A program made the translations under genes and the position numbers. Of a stretch of 64,000 bases of DNA, positions 42,501-50,374 are shown in pieces. The stretch comes from Silanimonas sp. (GTDB lineage Bacteria; Pseudomonadota; Gammaproteobacteria; Xanthomonadales; Xanthomonadaceae), in assembly GCF_027531545.1 (NCBI RefSeq), contig NZ_JAPZSC010000018.1, forward strand, positions 248,001 to 312,000, written 5' to 3'. The stretch's first letter is position 1. The number at the start of each line of letters is the position of its first letter. Under the pieces are notes generated by a model. It did not search any database and was not told where the DNA came from. It worked only from the letters and a program-made list of their open reading frames with translations.

Positions 42501-42558
42501 AGTCAGAGTCCGGAGGGGCGACTTACCGTTGCGCCTCACCGGACCTAACGGGATCGCC

Positions 42559-43314
42559 GTGTCCCACCGCCAACGCTTGAAGATCCTGAGCTTTCTGCTC
42601 TGCCTGCCCATGTCGACGGTGTGCGCCGCCGAACTGACGATTTCGGCGGCGGCCAGCCTAGGGGAAGCTTTCACCGAAATCGCGGAGCGCTTCGAGGCCG
42701 CCCACCCCGGACACGAGATCCGCCTGAATATCGGGGGATCAGGCGCCCTGTTGCAGCAGATCAGGGCAGGAGCGCCAGTGGATGTCTTCGCCGCCGCAGA
42801 CAGCGAAACGATGGACCGGGCCGCTGCGGACGGATTGGTTGACGCCCGCCAGCGGCACGACATAGCTGGCAATGCGCTGGTGGTCGCGGTCCCAGCCGAC
42901 ACCCAGGCCATTCCCGCCAGCCTGACGGCGCTGGCGGAGCCGACCGTCCGCCGCATCGCGATCGGCCAGCCGGACGCGGTGCCGGCAGGGCGCTATGCCC
43001 GCGAAGCGCTTCAGACCGCCCGGCTTTGGGAAGCCCTTGCTCCCCGCCTTGTCCCTGCACAAAACGTGCGGCAGGCTTTGGACTACGTCGCCCGTGGCGA
43101 AGTCGACGCCGCCTTTGTCTATGCCACGGATCTCCCCTTGCAACCGGGACGTGTGAAGCTCGCCTTCACCGTTCGCGTGAAGACGCCGATTCGCTACCCG
43201 ATCGCGCCCGTGGCGGACAGCCGCGAGCCAGGGGCGGCCCGCGCCTTTGTGGAATTCGTGCGATCCGCCGAGGGCCAAGCCATCCTGCGGCGCCACGGAT
43301 TCCTCCCGCCGTGA
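42559..43314 (+). CDS. modA: Molybdate ABC transporter substrate-binding protein ModA
   Basis: 251 residues from GTG 42559 (GGGA 5 bases upstream). Signal peptide ends at VCA-A, then ELTISAAASLGEAFTEIAE, GGSGALLQQIRAGAPVDVF, NALVVAVP and a C-terminal FVEFVRSAEGQAIL, all standard for ModA. It captures molybdate/tungstate in the periplasm for ModBC. The upstream reading to 42457 would cross the FNR-type box, so the GTG is preferred. First gene of modA-modB-modC-fnr. Confidence 0.93.
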   Translation: MSHRQRLKILSFLLCLPMSTVCAAELTISAAASLGEAFTEIAERFEAAHPGHEIRLNIGGSGALLQQIRAGAPVDVFAAADSETMDRAAADGLVDARQRHDIAGNALVVAVPADTQAIPASLTALAEPTVRRIAIGQPDAVPAGRYAREALQTARLWEALAPRLVPAQNVRQALDYVARGEVDAAFVYATDLPLQPGRVKLAFTVRVKTPIRYPIAPVADSREPGAARAFVEFVRSAEGQAILRRHGFLPP

Positions 43315-43324
43315 ACGGTGCTCG

Positions 43325-44008
43325 ATGAACGAGTTCGCTGCCGCATGGCCGGCCCTCGCGCTATCGCTCAAGGTTTCGCTCTGGGCCAGCGGCATCACCC
43401 TCGTGCTGGGGACGGCTCTGGGCTACCTCCTTGCGCGCGGTCGCTTCCCGGGCCGCGAACTGCTGGACACCCTGCTGACCCTCCCGATGGTGCTGCCCCC
43501 CACCGTTCTCGGCTACTACCTGCTGGTGCTGATTTCGCGCCGAAGCGCGCTGGGTGGCTGGCTCGATGCGGCCTTCGATGTGCAGTTGGTCTTCACTTGG
43601 CAGGCCGCAGTGATTGCCGCGACCGTGGTTACGCTCCCACTGGTCTTCAAGCCCGCGCGAACCGCGTTCGAGGGCGTGGACCATCGGGTGGAGGCGGCTG
43701 CACGAACGCTCGGATTGCCGGACTGGGCCGTGTTTCTGCGCGTGACACTCCCCCTGGCTTGGCCGGCGATCCTCGCTGGATTGCTGCTCGCGTTCGCCCG
43801 GGCCATGGGGGAGTTCGGCGCCACCCTGATGGTGGCCGGTAGCATCCCCGGTCAGACCCAGACCCTCTCGGCAGCCATCTACGAGGCGGTTCAGGCCGGA
43901 CAGGATGGGCGCGCCCTGTTCCTCGTCGTGGTCATGACGGTGGTGTGCTTGGCGGTGCTGCTCGCCGCAGGACGACTTCGTGCGAACACCTCGAGGGGGA
44001 AGGCGTGA
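43325..44008 (+). CDS. modB: Molybdate ABC transporter permease ModB
   Basis: 227 residues with about five membrane helices and the inner-membrane permease EAA loop, seen here as EAARTLGLPDWAVFLRVTLP, plus LTLPMVLPPTVLGYYL and RAMGEFGATLMVAGSIPGQT typical of ModB. It forms the channel for molybdate import. ATG 43325 is 10 bp after modA; no strong SD is seen. Stop overlaps the modC GTG. Confidence 0.95.
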   Translation: MNEFAAAWPALALSLKVSLWASGITLVLGTALGYLLARGRFPGRELLDTLLTLPMVLPPTVLGYYLLVLISRRSALGGWLDAAFDVQLVFTWQAAVIAATVVTLPLVFKPARTAFEGVDHRVEAAARTLGLPDWAVFLRVTLPLAWPAILAGLLLAFARAMGEFGATLMVAGSIPGQTQTLSAAIYEAVQAGQDGRALFLVVVMTVVCLAVLLAAGRLRANTSRGKA

Positions 44009-44718
44009 TCGACACGGCACCAAGGATCGACGTCGCACTCCGTGCCAGCTTGCAGGCCGGCTCGCGTCGCTTCCGACTCGACGTATCGTTTCAGAGTGCT
44101 GCCACTCGGCTCGTCATCTTCGGGCCCTCCGGTTCCGGAAAGACCCTGCTTCTGCAGGCCATCGCAGGCGTAGTGCGCCCGGATAGCGGCCACGTGCGTC
44201 TGGGCGGCAGGACGCTCTTCGATTCAACGGCCGGCCTCGACGTGCCGCCTCGGGACCGGCGGCTGGGCGTGGTGTTCCAAGACTACGCGCTGTTTCCACA
44301 CCTCAACGTGCGGCAAAACGTCAGCTTTGGACTCTCCACAGGCCCTTTGAACCCGACCCGTCACCAACGTGATGCCCGGGTGGAAGACTGGCTTCAGCGT
44401 TTGGACCTCACCGCCAGCGCGCACCAGTTCCCGCATCAGCTGTCGGGTGGCCAGAAGCAACGGACCGCCGTGGCCCGTGCCCTCGTCCGAGCACCGGACG
44501 CCCTCCTGCTGGACGAGCCTTTCGCGGCTCTCGACCACGGATTACGACGCGAACTCCGCGGCGAGTTGGATGCGTTGCAGCGCCGGCTCGACATTCCCAT
44601 GCTGCTGGTCACCCACGATCCCGAGGACGTCGAGGCACTCGGCGCCGCCACGGTCCAACTGGCTGGTTGCGCGGCCGAGGGCCGGCCTTCACACGAGCGT
44701 AGAGGTGGAAAGGAATAG
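44005..44718 (+). CDS. modC: Molybdate ABC transporter ATPase ModC, short form
   Basis: 237 residues from GTG 44005 (GTGA overlap with modB, GAGGGGGA upstream). Walker A FGPSGSGKTLLLQAIAG, Q-loop VVFQDYALFPHL, signature HQLSGGQKQRTAVARAL, Walker B ALLLDEPFAALD and H-loop VTHDPEDVEAL. It stops soon after the ATPase core, whereas E. coli ModC (352 residues) has an extra C-terminal Mop/TOBE domain that binds oxyanion. Absence of that domain may remove trans-inhibition of uptake; ModE nearby keeps two Mop units. Confidence 0.93.
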   Translation: MIDTAPRIDVALRASLQAGSRRFRLDVSFQSAATRLVIFGPSGSGKTLLLQAIAGVVRPDSGHVRLGGRTLFDSTAGLDVPPRDRRLGVVFQDYALFPHLNVRQNVSFGLSTGPLNPTRHQRDARVEDWLQRLDLTASAHQFPHQLSGGQKQRTAVARALVRAPDALLLDEPFAALDHGLRRELRGELDALQRRLDIPMLLVTHDPEDVEALGAATVQLAGCAAEGRPSHERRGGKE

Positions 44719-44723
44719 CGCTG

Positions 44724-45518
44724 TTGCGCAAGGTTGGGCGCCACGCCAAGCCTTCGCCCCATCGGATGGAACCGCGCCTCTTCCAGACCCTGCTCGAGCA
44801 GCGCGCTTGTTCGGATTGCGTGCTCAAGCCGATGTGCAGGCCCGCCATCGTCAGGCCCGACGACGTAGAGCGGATGTCGGACCACGTGCTCCCCCGGCGA
44901 TCATTGAGCGCTGGTGAGCGGCTTTACGAGCAGGGCCAGAGGGTCCGGTCTCTGTTCGTTTCTCAGGCTGGCGTCTTCAAAACGGAAACGTTGGCGGCGG
45001 ATGGGAGGTTGCAGGTCCTCGGTTTCCACTTCCCTGGCGAACTCATGGGATTGGAAGCGATTGCAGGGATGCACTTTCGTGCGGATGCCTTTGCGATGGA
45101 GCCCGCCATCATTTGCGAGATCCCGCTGTCGGCACTGGAAACGGCGGCCAGCCGACAGCCGGAGTTCCAGCACCACCTCCTGCAAGCGGCAGGCTCCTGC
45201 CTGGCTGATCAACAGGAACATGTCGAGCTCCTCGCCATGCGACAGGCCGACGAGCGCGTCGCGCTGTTTCTGGTCGGCCTTCTTCAGCGCGCCGAACGGA
45301 TCTCTGGAAAGGAAGAGGCGTCGATCCATCTGGCGATGGGCAGAACCGATCTCGCGAGCTACCTGTGCCTTACCATCGAAACCGTCAGTCGCACCTTCTC
45401 CTCGTTGCGCGATGCAGGAATCCTCGGCGTTCAAGGGCGGCACCTGACGGTTCTCGACCGCCAACGCCTGATTGCGATGTCGGGAAGCGAGGGTGCGAAG
45501 AGCACGCGACGCGCATGA
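44724..45518 (+). CDS. fnr: FNR-type oxygen-responsive transcription regulator (Crp/Fnr family)
   Basis: 264 residues from TTG 44724 (AAAGGA 9 bases upstream; ATG 44766 possible). N-terminal cluster ligands CSDCVLKPMC (C29, C32, C38) and the fourth Cys in AIICEIPLSAL (C131) match the oxygen-labile [4Fe-4S] cluster of FNR. The cyclic-nucleotide-like beta roll and dimer helix follow. The recognition helix LTIETVSRTFSSL keeps E-x2-S-R, which reads TTGA half-sites. Boxes of that kind precede modA, modE, hemerythrin, nnrS, moaA and narG in this window. Sits 5 bp after modC, so its expression tracks molybdate uptake genes. Confidence 0.93.
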   Translation: MRKVGRHAKPSPHRMEPRLFQTLLEQRACSDCVLKPMCRPAIVRPDDVERMSDHVLPRRSLSAGERLYEQGQRVRSLFVSQAGVFKTETLAADGRLQVLGFHFPGELMGLEAIAGMHFRADAFAMEPAIICEIPLSALETAASRQPEFQHHLLQAAGSCLADQQEHVELLAMRQADERVALFLVGLLQRAERISGKEEASIHLAMGRTDLASYLCLTIETVSRTFSSLRDAGILGVQGRHLTVLDRQRLIAMSGSEGAKSTRRA

Positions 45519-45528
45519 GCAGCCCTCT

Positions 45529-45542
45529 TGACCCACATCATT
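45529..45542 (+). promoter_or_regulatory. FNR-type box before modE
   Basis: TTGAC-CCAC-ATCAT lies in the 75-bp gap between fnr and modE. A -41.5 arrangement would put +1 near 45577, 17 bases before the modE ATG. Same TTGACCCACATCA core as the box before nnrS. Confidence 0.5.
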
Positions 45543-45593
45543 TCCGAAGTGGCGGCTGACGCCTAGCGTTGCGCGCAGGCTTCTGGAATTCCA

Positions 45594-46406
45594 ATGACCA
45601 TCATGACGCGGCCGTTCTCGCTTCGAGGAGCGCTCTGGATAAGCGCGGGCGAGGACATGGTGGCCGACCGCCAACGGATCGAGCTTCTTTTGAAGATCGA
45701 TGAGCTGGGCTCGATCTCACGCGCCGCGAAGATGATGGGCTGGGGCTACAAGTCCGCATGGGACGCCGTGGAGACCATGAACGTCTTGGCGGGCTCTCCA
45801 CTGGTCGCGAAAGCCGTCGGAGGACGCGGCGGTGGCGGCACGCGGCTCACTGATCAAGGCCACGGACTGGTCAAGGCGTTTCGTCTGATCGAGCGCGAGC
45901 ATCGGCGTTTCATCGAAACCCTCGATCGGGATGCCGCAGGCATCGCCGACGAAGCACTGCTCTCTCGAAGGACTTCCATGAAGACCAGCGCCAGAAACCA
46001 GCTTCCCGGGCGTGTTCTGGCCGTTGTCGAGGGCGCCCTTGAGGACGAAATCGAGATCGATATCGGCGGCCAACAGCGAGTCGTCGCCACGATCACCCGC
46101 AGCAGCCGAGAAGCACTTGGCCTCGGGATCGGTGCGGAGGTATTTGCCCTCGTCAAGGCATCGTCGATCATCCTGGCGTCCGCGGACGCACAGGCGAGGT
46201 TCTCGGCGCGTAACCAGATTACCGGCCCCGTCCGTCGGATCATCACGGGCGCTGTGAGCACGGAGGTTGTCCTCGAGATGCCGAACGGTGGTCACCTTGT
46301 CGCCAGCATCACGTTGGCGAGCGCGCAAGCCCTCGCGCTGAAGGAAGGCGATGTCGTGACCGCGCTGTTCAAGGCGTCCGCCGTGATCCTTGCGGTAGTC
46401 GCCTAA
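45594..46406 (+). CDS. modE: Molybdate-responsive transcription regulator ModE with two Mop domains
   Basis: 270 residues. LysR-type winged helix at about 25-75 (LGSISRAAKMMGWGYKSAWD), TRLTDQGHGLVKAF linker, then two tandem Mop domains, each starting SARNQ (SARNQLPGRV near 132, SARNQITGPV near 203) and containing VATIT/VASIT and ALVKASS/ALFKASA. ModE with bound molybdate normally represses modABC and can activate molybdoenzyme genes. ATG 45594 is used; an ATG at 45603 is close. Its 3' end overlaps the convergent transporter gene by 4 bp. Confidence 0.93.
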   Translation: MTIMTRPFSLRGALWISAGEDMVADRQRIELLLKIDELGSISRAAKMMGWGYKSAWDAVETMNVLAGSPLVAKAVGGRGGGGTRLTDQGHGLVKAFRLIEREHRRFIETLDRDAAGIADEALLSRRTSMKTSARNQLPGRVLAVVEGALEDEIEIDIGGQQRVVATITRSSREALGLGIGAEVFALVKASSIILASADAQARFSARNQITGPVRRIITGAVSTEVVLEMPNGGHLVASITLASAQALALKEGDVVTALFKASAVILAVVA

Positions 46407-47479
46407 TTCTCCGGCGCAATGCGAGGACGCCAAGGGCGGCGGCCCAACCGCCGTAGCAAACCCATCATCACCACCACCCAAGCCAGGCTGCCGCCTGCCA
46501 AGACCAGCGTCGAGATCCATCCCAGCGGCTCGAAGTCGGCGGCCAAGCCAAGCCGTGCGCTGGCCACGGCGTACATGCCGAGCGGGAACACCAGACTCCA
46601 CATGATCGGTTCATAGCGCAGCGGGCGCCGATTGATCCCGTGCTTCCACACGCCGAACAGCGTGAGCAGGGGAATCCACCACGTCGCCCACGCCCAGATC
46701 ATCATCGTCACGCCATCGACGAAGGGGCGCTGCGCTGCGAGGAAAGGCAGCGGTGTCTCCAGCGCGATCAGCGCCGTGCCGGCATTGGCGGAAATCGCGG
46801 CCGCACCCATGACCACCCAGAGCAGCGGCCCGACGTCGTCCGGTGCGAGACGCAGGAAGAAGATGCGGTAGCAGAATAGCGTCACGAAGATGCCATAGAG
46901 GCACAGCCCGAGCCCCCACAGCATGTGCACCTCCACCTGCATGTAGCGCCCGTACTCACCGAGCTCAGGCACGAGGCGCGCGCCCAGCACCACCAGCGAT
47001 TGCGTGCCCACGATGGCGATCAGCCAACCGCCGTGCACGATATTCACGTTGTGCTCGTGAGTGAGGAAGGTGAGCACCGCGAAGGCGAGGTAGAGCAGCA
47101 GGCACCAGACCACGAAGGCGAAAGCCCATAGCCCCATCGCAACCGGCGCCTGCCCGTGACCGAGCGCGATCTGTCCGACCAGCGATGCCGCCGCGACGAG
47201 GGTGAAAAAGCCGAACACCAGGCGCGGATTGGTGAGGTCGTCGCGAACGGCCGACGACGCAAACACGACCCGCGCCAGCGAGAGGGCCATCAGGACGACA
47301 AACGCGAAAAGCGCAAACGCGTCGAGAAATCGTCCCACTTTGGGCAGTGCGTGCAGATGAAAGCCTTGCGCGAGGATGGCGCTTGCCATCACCAGAGCGA
47401 AGTTTCCTGGATGAAGCGCAGCCAAGCCTTGACGCTGCACTGCGGTGGGTTCGATGGACGGGGATTTAGGGGCAACCAT
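46403..47479 (-). CDS. TDT/SLAC1-family membrane transporter
   Basis: 358 residues with about ten membrane helices: LHPGNFALVMASAILAQG near the N-terminus, NPRLVFGFFTLVAAASLVG, and WAWATWWIPLLTLFGVWKHG near the C-terminus are characteristic of the tellurite-resistance/dicarboxylate (TDT, TehA/SLAC1) family of anion channels and transporters. Its substrate here is unknown; formate, nitrite or similar anions would fit the nitrate context but this is speculation. Convergent to modE (4-bp overlap) and divergent from the porin gene, sharing a 114-bp promoter region. Confidence 0.82.
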   Translation of the reverse strand: MVAPKSPSIEPTAVQRQGLAALHPGNFALVMASAILAQGFHLHALPKVGRFLDAFALFAFVVLMALSLARVVFASSAVRDDLTNPRLVFGFFTLVAAASLVGQIALGHGQAPVAMGLWAFAFVVWCLLLYLAFAVLTFLTHEHNVNIVHGGWLIAIVGTQSLVVLGARLVPELGEYGRYMQVEVHMLWGLGLCLYGIFVTLFCYRIFFLRLAPDDVGPLLWVVMGAAAISANAGTALIALETPLPFLAAQRPFVDGVTMMIWAWATWWIPLLTLFGVWKHGINRRPLRYEPIMWSLVFPLGMYAVASARLGLAADFEPLGWISTLVLAGGSLAWVVVMMGLLRRLGRRPWRPRIAPEN

Positions 47480-47520
47480 GGTGGAAGTATGGCTCGGCCG
47501 CCAGCCAATCAACGATCCGC

Positions 47521-47534
47521 TTGATCTGCGGCAA
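47521..47534 (+). promoter_or_regulatory. Weak FNR-type box before porin gene
   Basis: TTGAT-CTGC-GGCAA keeps the left half-site perfectly and three bases of the right. The centre is 66 bp before GTG 47594, so +1 would be about 47569, which favours that start over ATG 47573. Weaker than the other boxes. Confidence 0.3.
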
Positions 47535-47593
47535 GGCGTTTCCGGAAGCCGTGGCAGGAAGATGCGCACCGAATGAACCCCAAGGAGTCTCTC

Positions 47594-48829
47594 GTGCATC
47601 GCCTCGCCATTGCCATAGCGCTTGCCCTTCCTCTTGCCTGTTCGGCCGCGATCGCAGCCCAGCCCGGTGTCGCCCCGGTAACGTCTGCGGCCACGCCAGC
47701 GCCTCCGAGCGCAGCGCCAAAGCCTTGGACCGTCAACCTGCGCTACCGCTACGAGGGCGTGGACGACGATGCTTTCGCCCGTGACGCTGATGCCCACACG
47801 GCACGCGTGCGCGCGGGCTACACCTTCGCCTTCGGCGGCGGATGGACGGCGCAGCTGGAAGGCGAGGGCGTTGCCGAGCTCAACGACCGCTTCAACTCCG
47901 GCGCCAATGGCGAGACGGCCTACCCAGCGGTCATCGACGCGCGCGCTGTCGAGATCAACCAGGCTTGGCTCGACTGGCGCAGCACGGCTTTCGGCACCCG
48001 AATCGGGCGTCAGATGATTGTGCTCGACAATGCCCGATTCCTCGGCAACGGGGCATGGCGCCAGAACATGCAGACCTTCGATGCCGTCCAAGCGCAATGG
48101 AAGCCCTCGGCTGCATGGGACGTCCAGGCCTATTATCTCGACGCCGTGCAACGCTCCCCCGGCGACAACGCCCGCGACCGGCTCGCCCGTGAGCGCGACC
48201 TCGACGGCCGTCTGCTGCGCGTGGCGCGCACCTTGCCGGGGGGCAGCGTGGCGGCCTACGGCTACTGGGTGGAGGATCAGGACGTGGCCGCTGCGTCCAC
48301 CCGCACGCTGGGACTTCGCTGGTCCAGCGCGTGGGCACTGAACCCGGCGTGGAAGTTCGGGCTCACGCTCGAAGGCGCCACGCAGCAGCCGTGGGCCGAC
48401 GCCGTTGGCGGTCGCACCGGCTACGCGCTGGTGGAGCCGCGGCTCGAGCGCGGCCCGCTGGTGTTCAAGGCGGGCTTCGAACGGCTGGGGGCCGGTGACG
48501 GCCGGGCGTTCCAGACACCCCTCGCCACCCTGCACGCTTTCAATGGGTGGGCCGACAAGTTCGCGACGACGCCGATCAACGGCCTCGAAGACCGCTACGT
48601 CTCGGCGCAGGGCGGATTCACGGTGGCCGGCAAGGCCGCGACCTGGCAGGTGATGGGCCACGACTTCCAGTCGGACCGCGGCGCCGATTACGGCACGGAA
48701 TGGGATGCGTCGCTCGCCCTCACGCTGCGTCCGGGCCTTGTTGCCTTGGCGAAACTCGCCGACTACCAGAGCGACGGCTTCGCCCGCGACACCCGGAAGC
48801 TGTGGCTGCAACTGGAATGGGCGCTGTAG
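47594..48829 (+). CDS. Outer-membrane porin (alginate-export-like beta barrel)
   Basis: 411 residues from GTG 47594, which has a consensus AAGGAG 6 bases upstream; an in-frame ATG at 47573 has only a distant site. Signal peptide MHRLAIAIALALPLACSA, Pro/Ala linker, then amphipathic strands typical of a large barrel: VNLRYRYEGVDDDAF, AWLDWRSTAFGTRIGRQMIV, FDAVQAQWKPSAAWDVQAYYL and a terminal WLQLEWAL with a hydrophobic end. Such porins occur in denitrification and nitrate clusters and may admit nitrate or organic acids. Substrate not assignable. Confidence 0.8.
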   Translation: MHRLAIAIALALPLACSAAIAAQPGVAPVTSAATPAPPSAAPKPWTVNLRYRYEGVDDDAFARDADAHTARVRAGYTFAFGGGWTAQLEGEGVAELNDRFNSGANGETAYPAVIDARAVEINQAWLDWRSTAFGTRIGRQMIVLDNARFLGNGAWRQNMQTFDAVQAQWKPSAAWDVQAYYLDAVQRSPGDNARDRLARERDLDGRLLRVARTLPGGSVAAYGYWVEDQDVAAASTRTLGLRWSSAWALNPAWKFGLTLEGATQQPWADAVGGRTGYALVEPRLERGPLVFKAGFERLGAGDGRAFQTPLATLHAFNGWADKFATTPINGLEDRYVSAQGGFTVAGKAATWQVMGHDFQSDRGADYGTEWDASLALTLRPGLVALAKLADYQSDGFARDTRKLWLQLEWAL

Positions 48830-48842
48830 ACCGCGCCTGCTG

Positions 48843-48856
48843 TTGACGCCTGTCAA
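48843..48856 (+). promoter_or_regulatory. Perfect FNR-type box before hemerythrin gene
   Basis: TTGAC-GCCT-GTCAA is a perfect palindrome 14 bp after the porin stop. Centre to ATG 48911 is about 61 bp, so a class II FNR promoter would start near 48891. Confidence 0.65.
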
Positions 48857-48910
48857 TGCGCCTCCACTCGAGCGGGCGCTCAATGGCACCCCTCGACGCG
48901 ATCACTGGCC

Positions 48911-49393
48911 ATGCCCATGCGCCTTCTCGGCCTCTCCAATGCCTCATGGCCCGCACGTGCCAAGGCCCGAACGGCGTGCCCGGCGTGGCGCGAGTCTTTC
49001 GCCACCGGGCACGCCGGCATTGATGAGGACCATCAGCGATTGATCGAGCTGCTCGCCGACAGTTGGCGCGCCTTGGCCGACGATGCATTGCCGAAAGCAG
49101 AGGTCCGTCGGCGAATCGAGGCGCTTGACGCGTTTGCGCGACAACACTTCAGCTTCGAAGAGCAGCTCCTCGCTCATCCGGGCATGGATGCGGGACACCG
49201 CGATCGCCATATCAAGGGACACCAGCGTTTCCTCGAGACGGTTCAGGGGGTGCTCGACATGGTCGAAAACCTGCCGCCCGACGTCTGTTCCCACTTCATG
49301 GATTTCCTCGGCTCGTGGCTGGTGCACCACATCCGCGAAACGGACAAGGAACTGGCCCGTCAGTGCGTGCTGCTGGGCCTACCTCTCGCATAA
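48911..49393 (+). CDS. Bacteriohemerythrin
   Basis: 160 residues with the hemerythrin diiron ligands in order: His in GHAGIDEDHQRL (also the second His), HFSFEEQLL (His and Glu), HIKGHQRFL (His) and VHHIRETDKELA (His, Asp). About 25 residues of basic N-terminus precede the four-helix bundle. Hemerythrins bind oxygen or nitric oxide at a diiron site. The preceding perfect FNR box and the NnrS gene downstream suggest a role in NO handling or oxygen scavenging under microaerobic conditions. ATG 48917 is an alternative start. Confidence 0.9.
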   Translation: MPMRLLGLSNASWPARAKARTACPAWRESFATGHAGIDEDHQRLIELLADSWRALADDALPKAEVRRRIEALDAFARQHFSFEEQLLAHPGMDAGHRDRHIKGHQRFLETVQGVLDMVENLPPDVCSHFMDFLGSWLVHHIRETDKELARQCVLLGLPLA

Positions 49394-49410
49394 CCGCCGA
49401 CCTTGACACC

Positions 49411-50307
49411 ATGAGCGATCAGGCGGAATCGAGCTCTTGCCCACAGGCGCGTGTCGCGATCATCGGCTCGGCTGGCCGCTACGGCCGCTGGCTCGGTGGC
49501 TTCTTCGCGGCGAATCCCGCACTGGCCGCCGAGGTCCGCGGCTACGACCCCGCTGATACGTCGAGTATGGCGTTGGCAGCGCTCGCGCACTGGGCCGACG
49601 TGGTGGTGTTCAGCGCGCCAGTGGCGACGACCGTCGAGGTGATCGGCCGATTTGCAGCGCTGGCACGTGAGCGCGCGGAACGACAACTTTGGATGGACCT
49701 CACCTCGATCAAGGCCGCCCCGGTGGCGGCGATGCAAGCCTCGGGCGCGGAGGTGCTGGGCCTGCACCCGATGTGCGCACCGCCTGCGCTGCCGCATCTT
49801 GCCGGACAGCGGCTGGTGGTGTGCGAAGAGCGGCTCAAGGTCTGGCGGCCCTGGACAACGGCCTTCCTGACGGCCACCCGCGCCACCCTCGTGCCGCTGG
49901 ACGCGCGCGAACACGACCGCCGCGCCGCGCAGGTGCAGGCACTCGGCCATGCGGCCCATCTGGCCCAACTCACCGTGCTCGCCCGCGGAGGCGCATCGCT
50001 CGACGCCCTCGACGCCTGCGCGACGCCGACCTTTGGCCTCGACCTCGCGATGGGGATGCGCCTGCTCTCGGGCGATCCCGGGCTGTACGCCGGCCTGCTA
50101 TCCCTGACCGAGGAATCGCGGGCCTCGGTGCGGGCCTTGCGCGACGCCTGCGCGTGGCTCGTGGACGCCGTGGAGAGCGCCACCACGTACGACGCCCTCG
50201 TGCCGCACATCGTCTCGCTGCAGCAATGGGCGGGGACGGCGCGCATCACCGGCGGCAATGCCGCCTACCTGCGGGCCGTGGACGGGCTGCGACCGCCGTC
50301 GGATTGA
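49411..50307 (+). CDS. Prephenate dehydrogenase-like protein (TyrA family)
   Basis: 298 residues from ATG 49411. Rossmann start VAIIGSAGRYGRWLGGFF, then WADVVVFSAPVATTVEVIGR, WMDLTSIKAAPVAAM, LGLHPMCAPPA and an all-helical C-terminal dimer domain (VQALGHAAHLAQLTVLA). These are prephenate dehydrogenase features; LHPM(F/C) is the substrate-loop signature, here with Cys-Ala in place of the usual Phe-Gly. It would make 4-hydroxyphenylpyruvate for tyrosine. The location between hemerythrin and nnrS, away from aromatic genes, is unusual; it may serve another oxidation. Confidence 0.82.
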   Translation: MSDQAESSSCPQARVAIIGSAGRYGRWLGGFFAANPALAAEVRGYDPADTSSMALAALAHWADVVVFSAPVATTVEVIGRFAALARERAERQLWMDLTSIKAAPVAAMQASGAEVLGLHPMCAPPALPHLAGQRLVVCEERLKVWRPWTTAFLTATRATLVPLDAREHDRRAAQVQALGHAAHLAQLTVLARGGASLDALDACATPTFGLDLAMGMRLLSGDPGLYAGLLSLTEESRASVRALRDACAWLVDAVESATTYDALVPHIVSLQQWAGTARITGGNAAYLRAVDGLRPPSD

Positions 50308-50317
50308 CCCACATCAG
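50304..50317 (+). promoter_or_regulatory. FNR-type box before nnrS
   Basis: TTGAC-CCAC-ATCAG overlaps the stop of the TyrA-like gene. Its centre lies 64 bp before the nnrS ATG at 50375; +1 would be near 50352. Confidence 0.5.
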
Positions 50318-50374
50318 GGCGTGAGCGGCGGCGACGCGCGAGGCTGGCGCCCTCCTCCGCTTGCAGGCCCCGCC

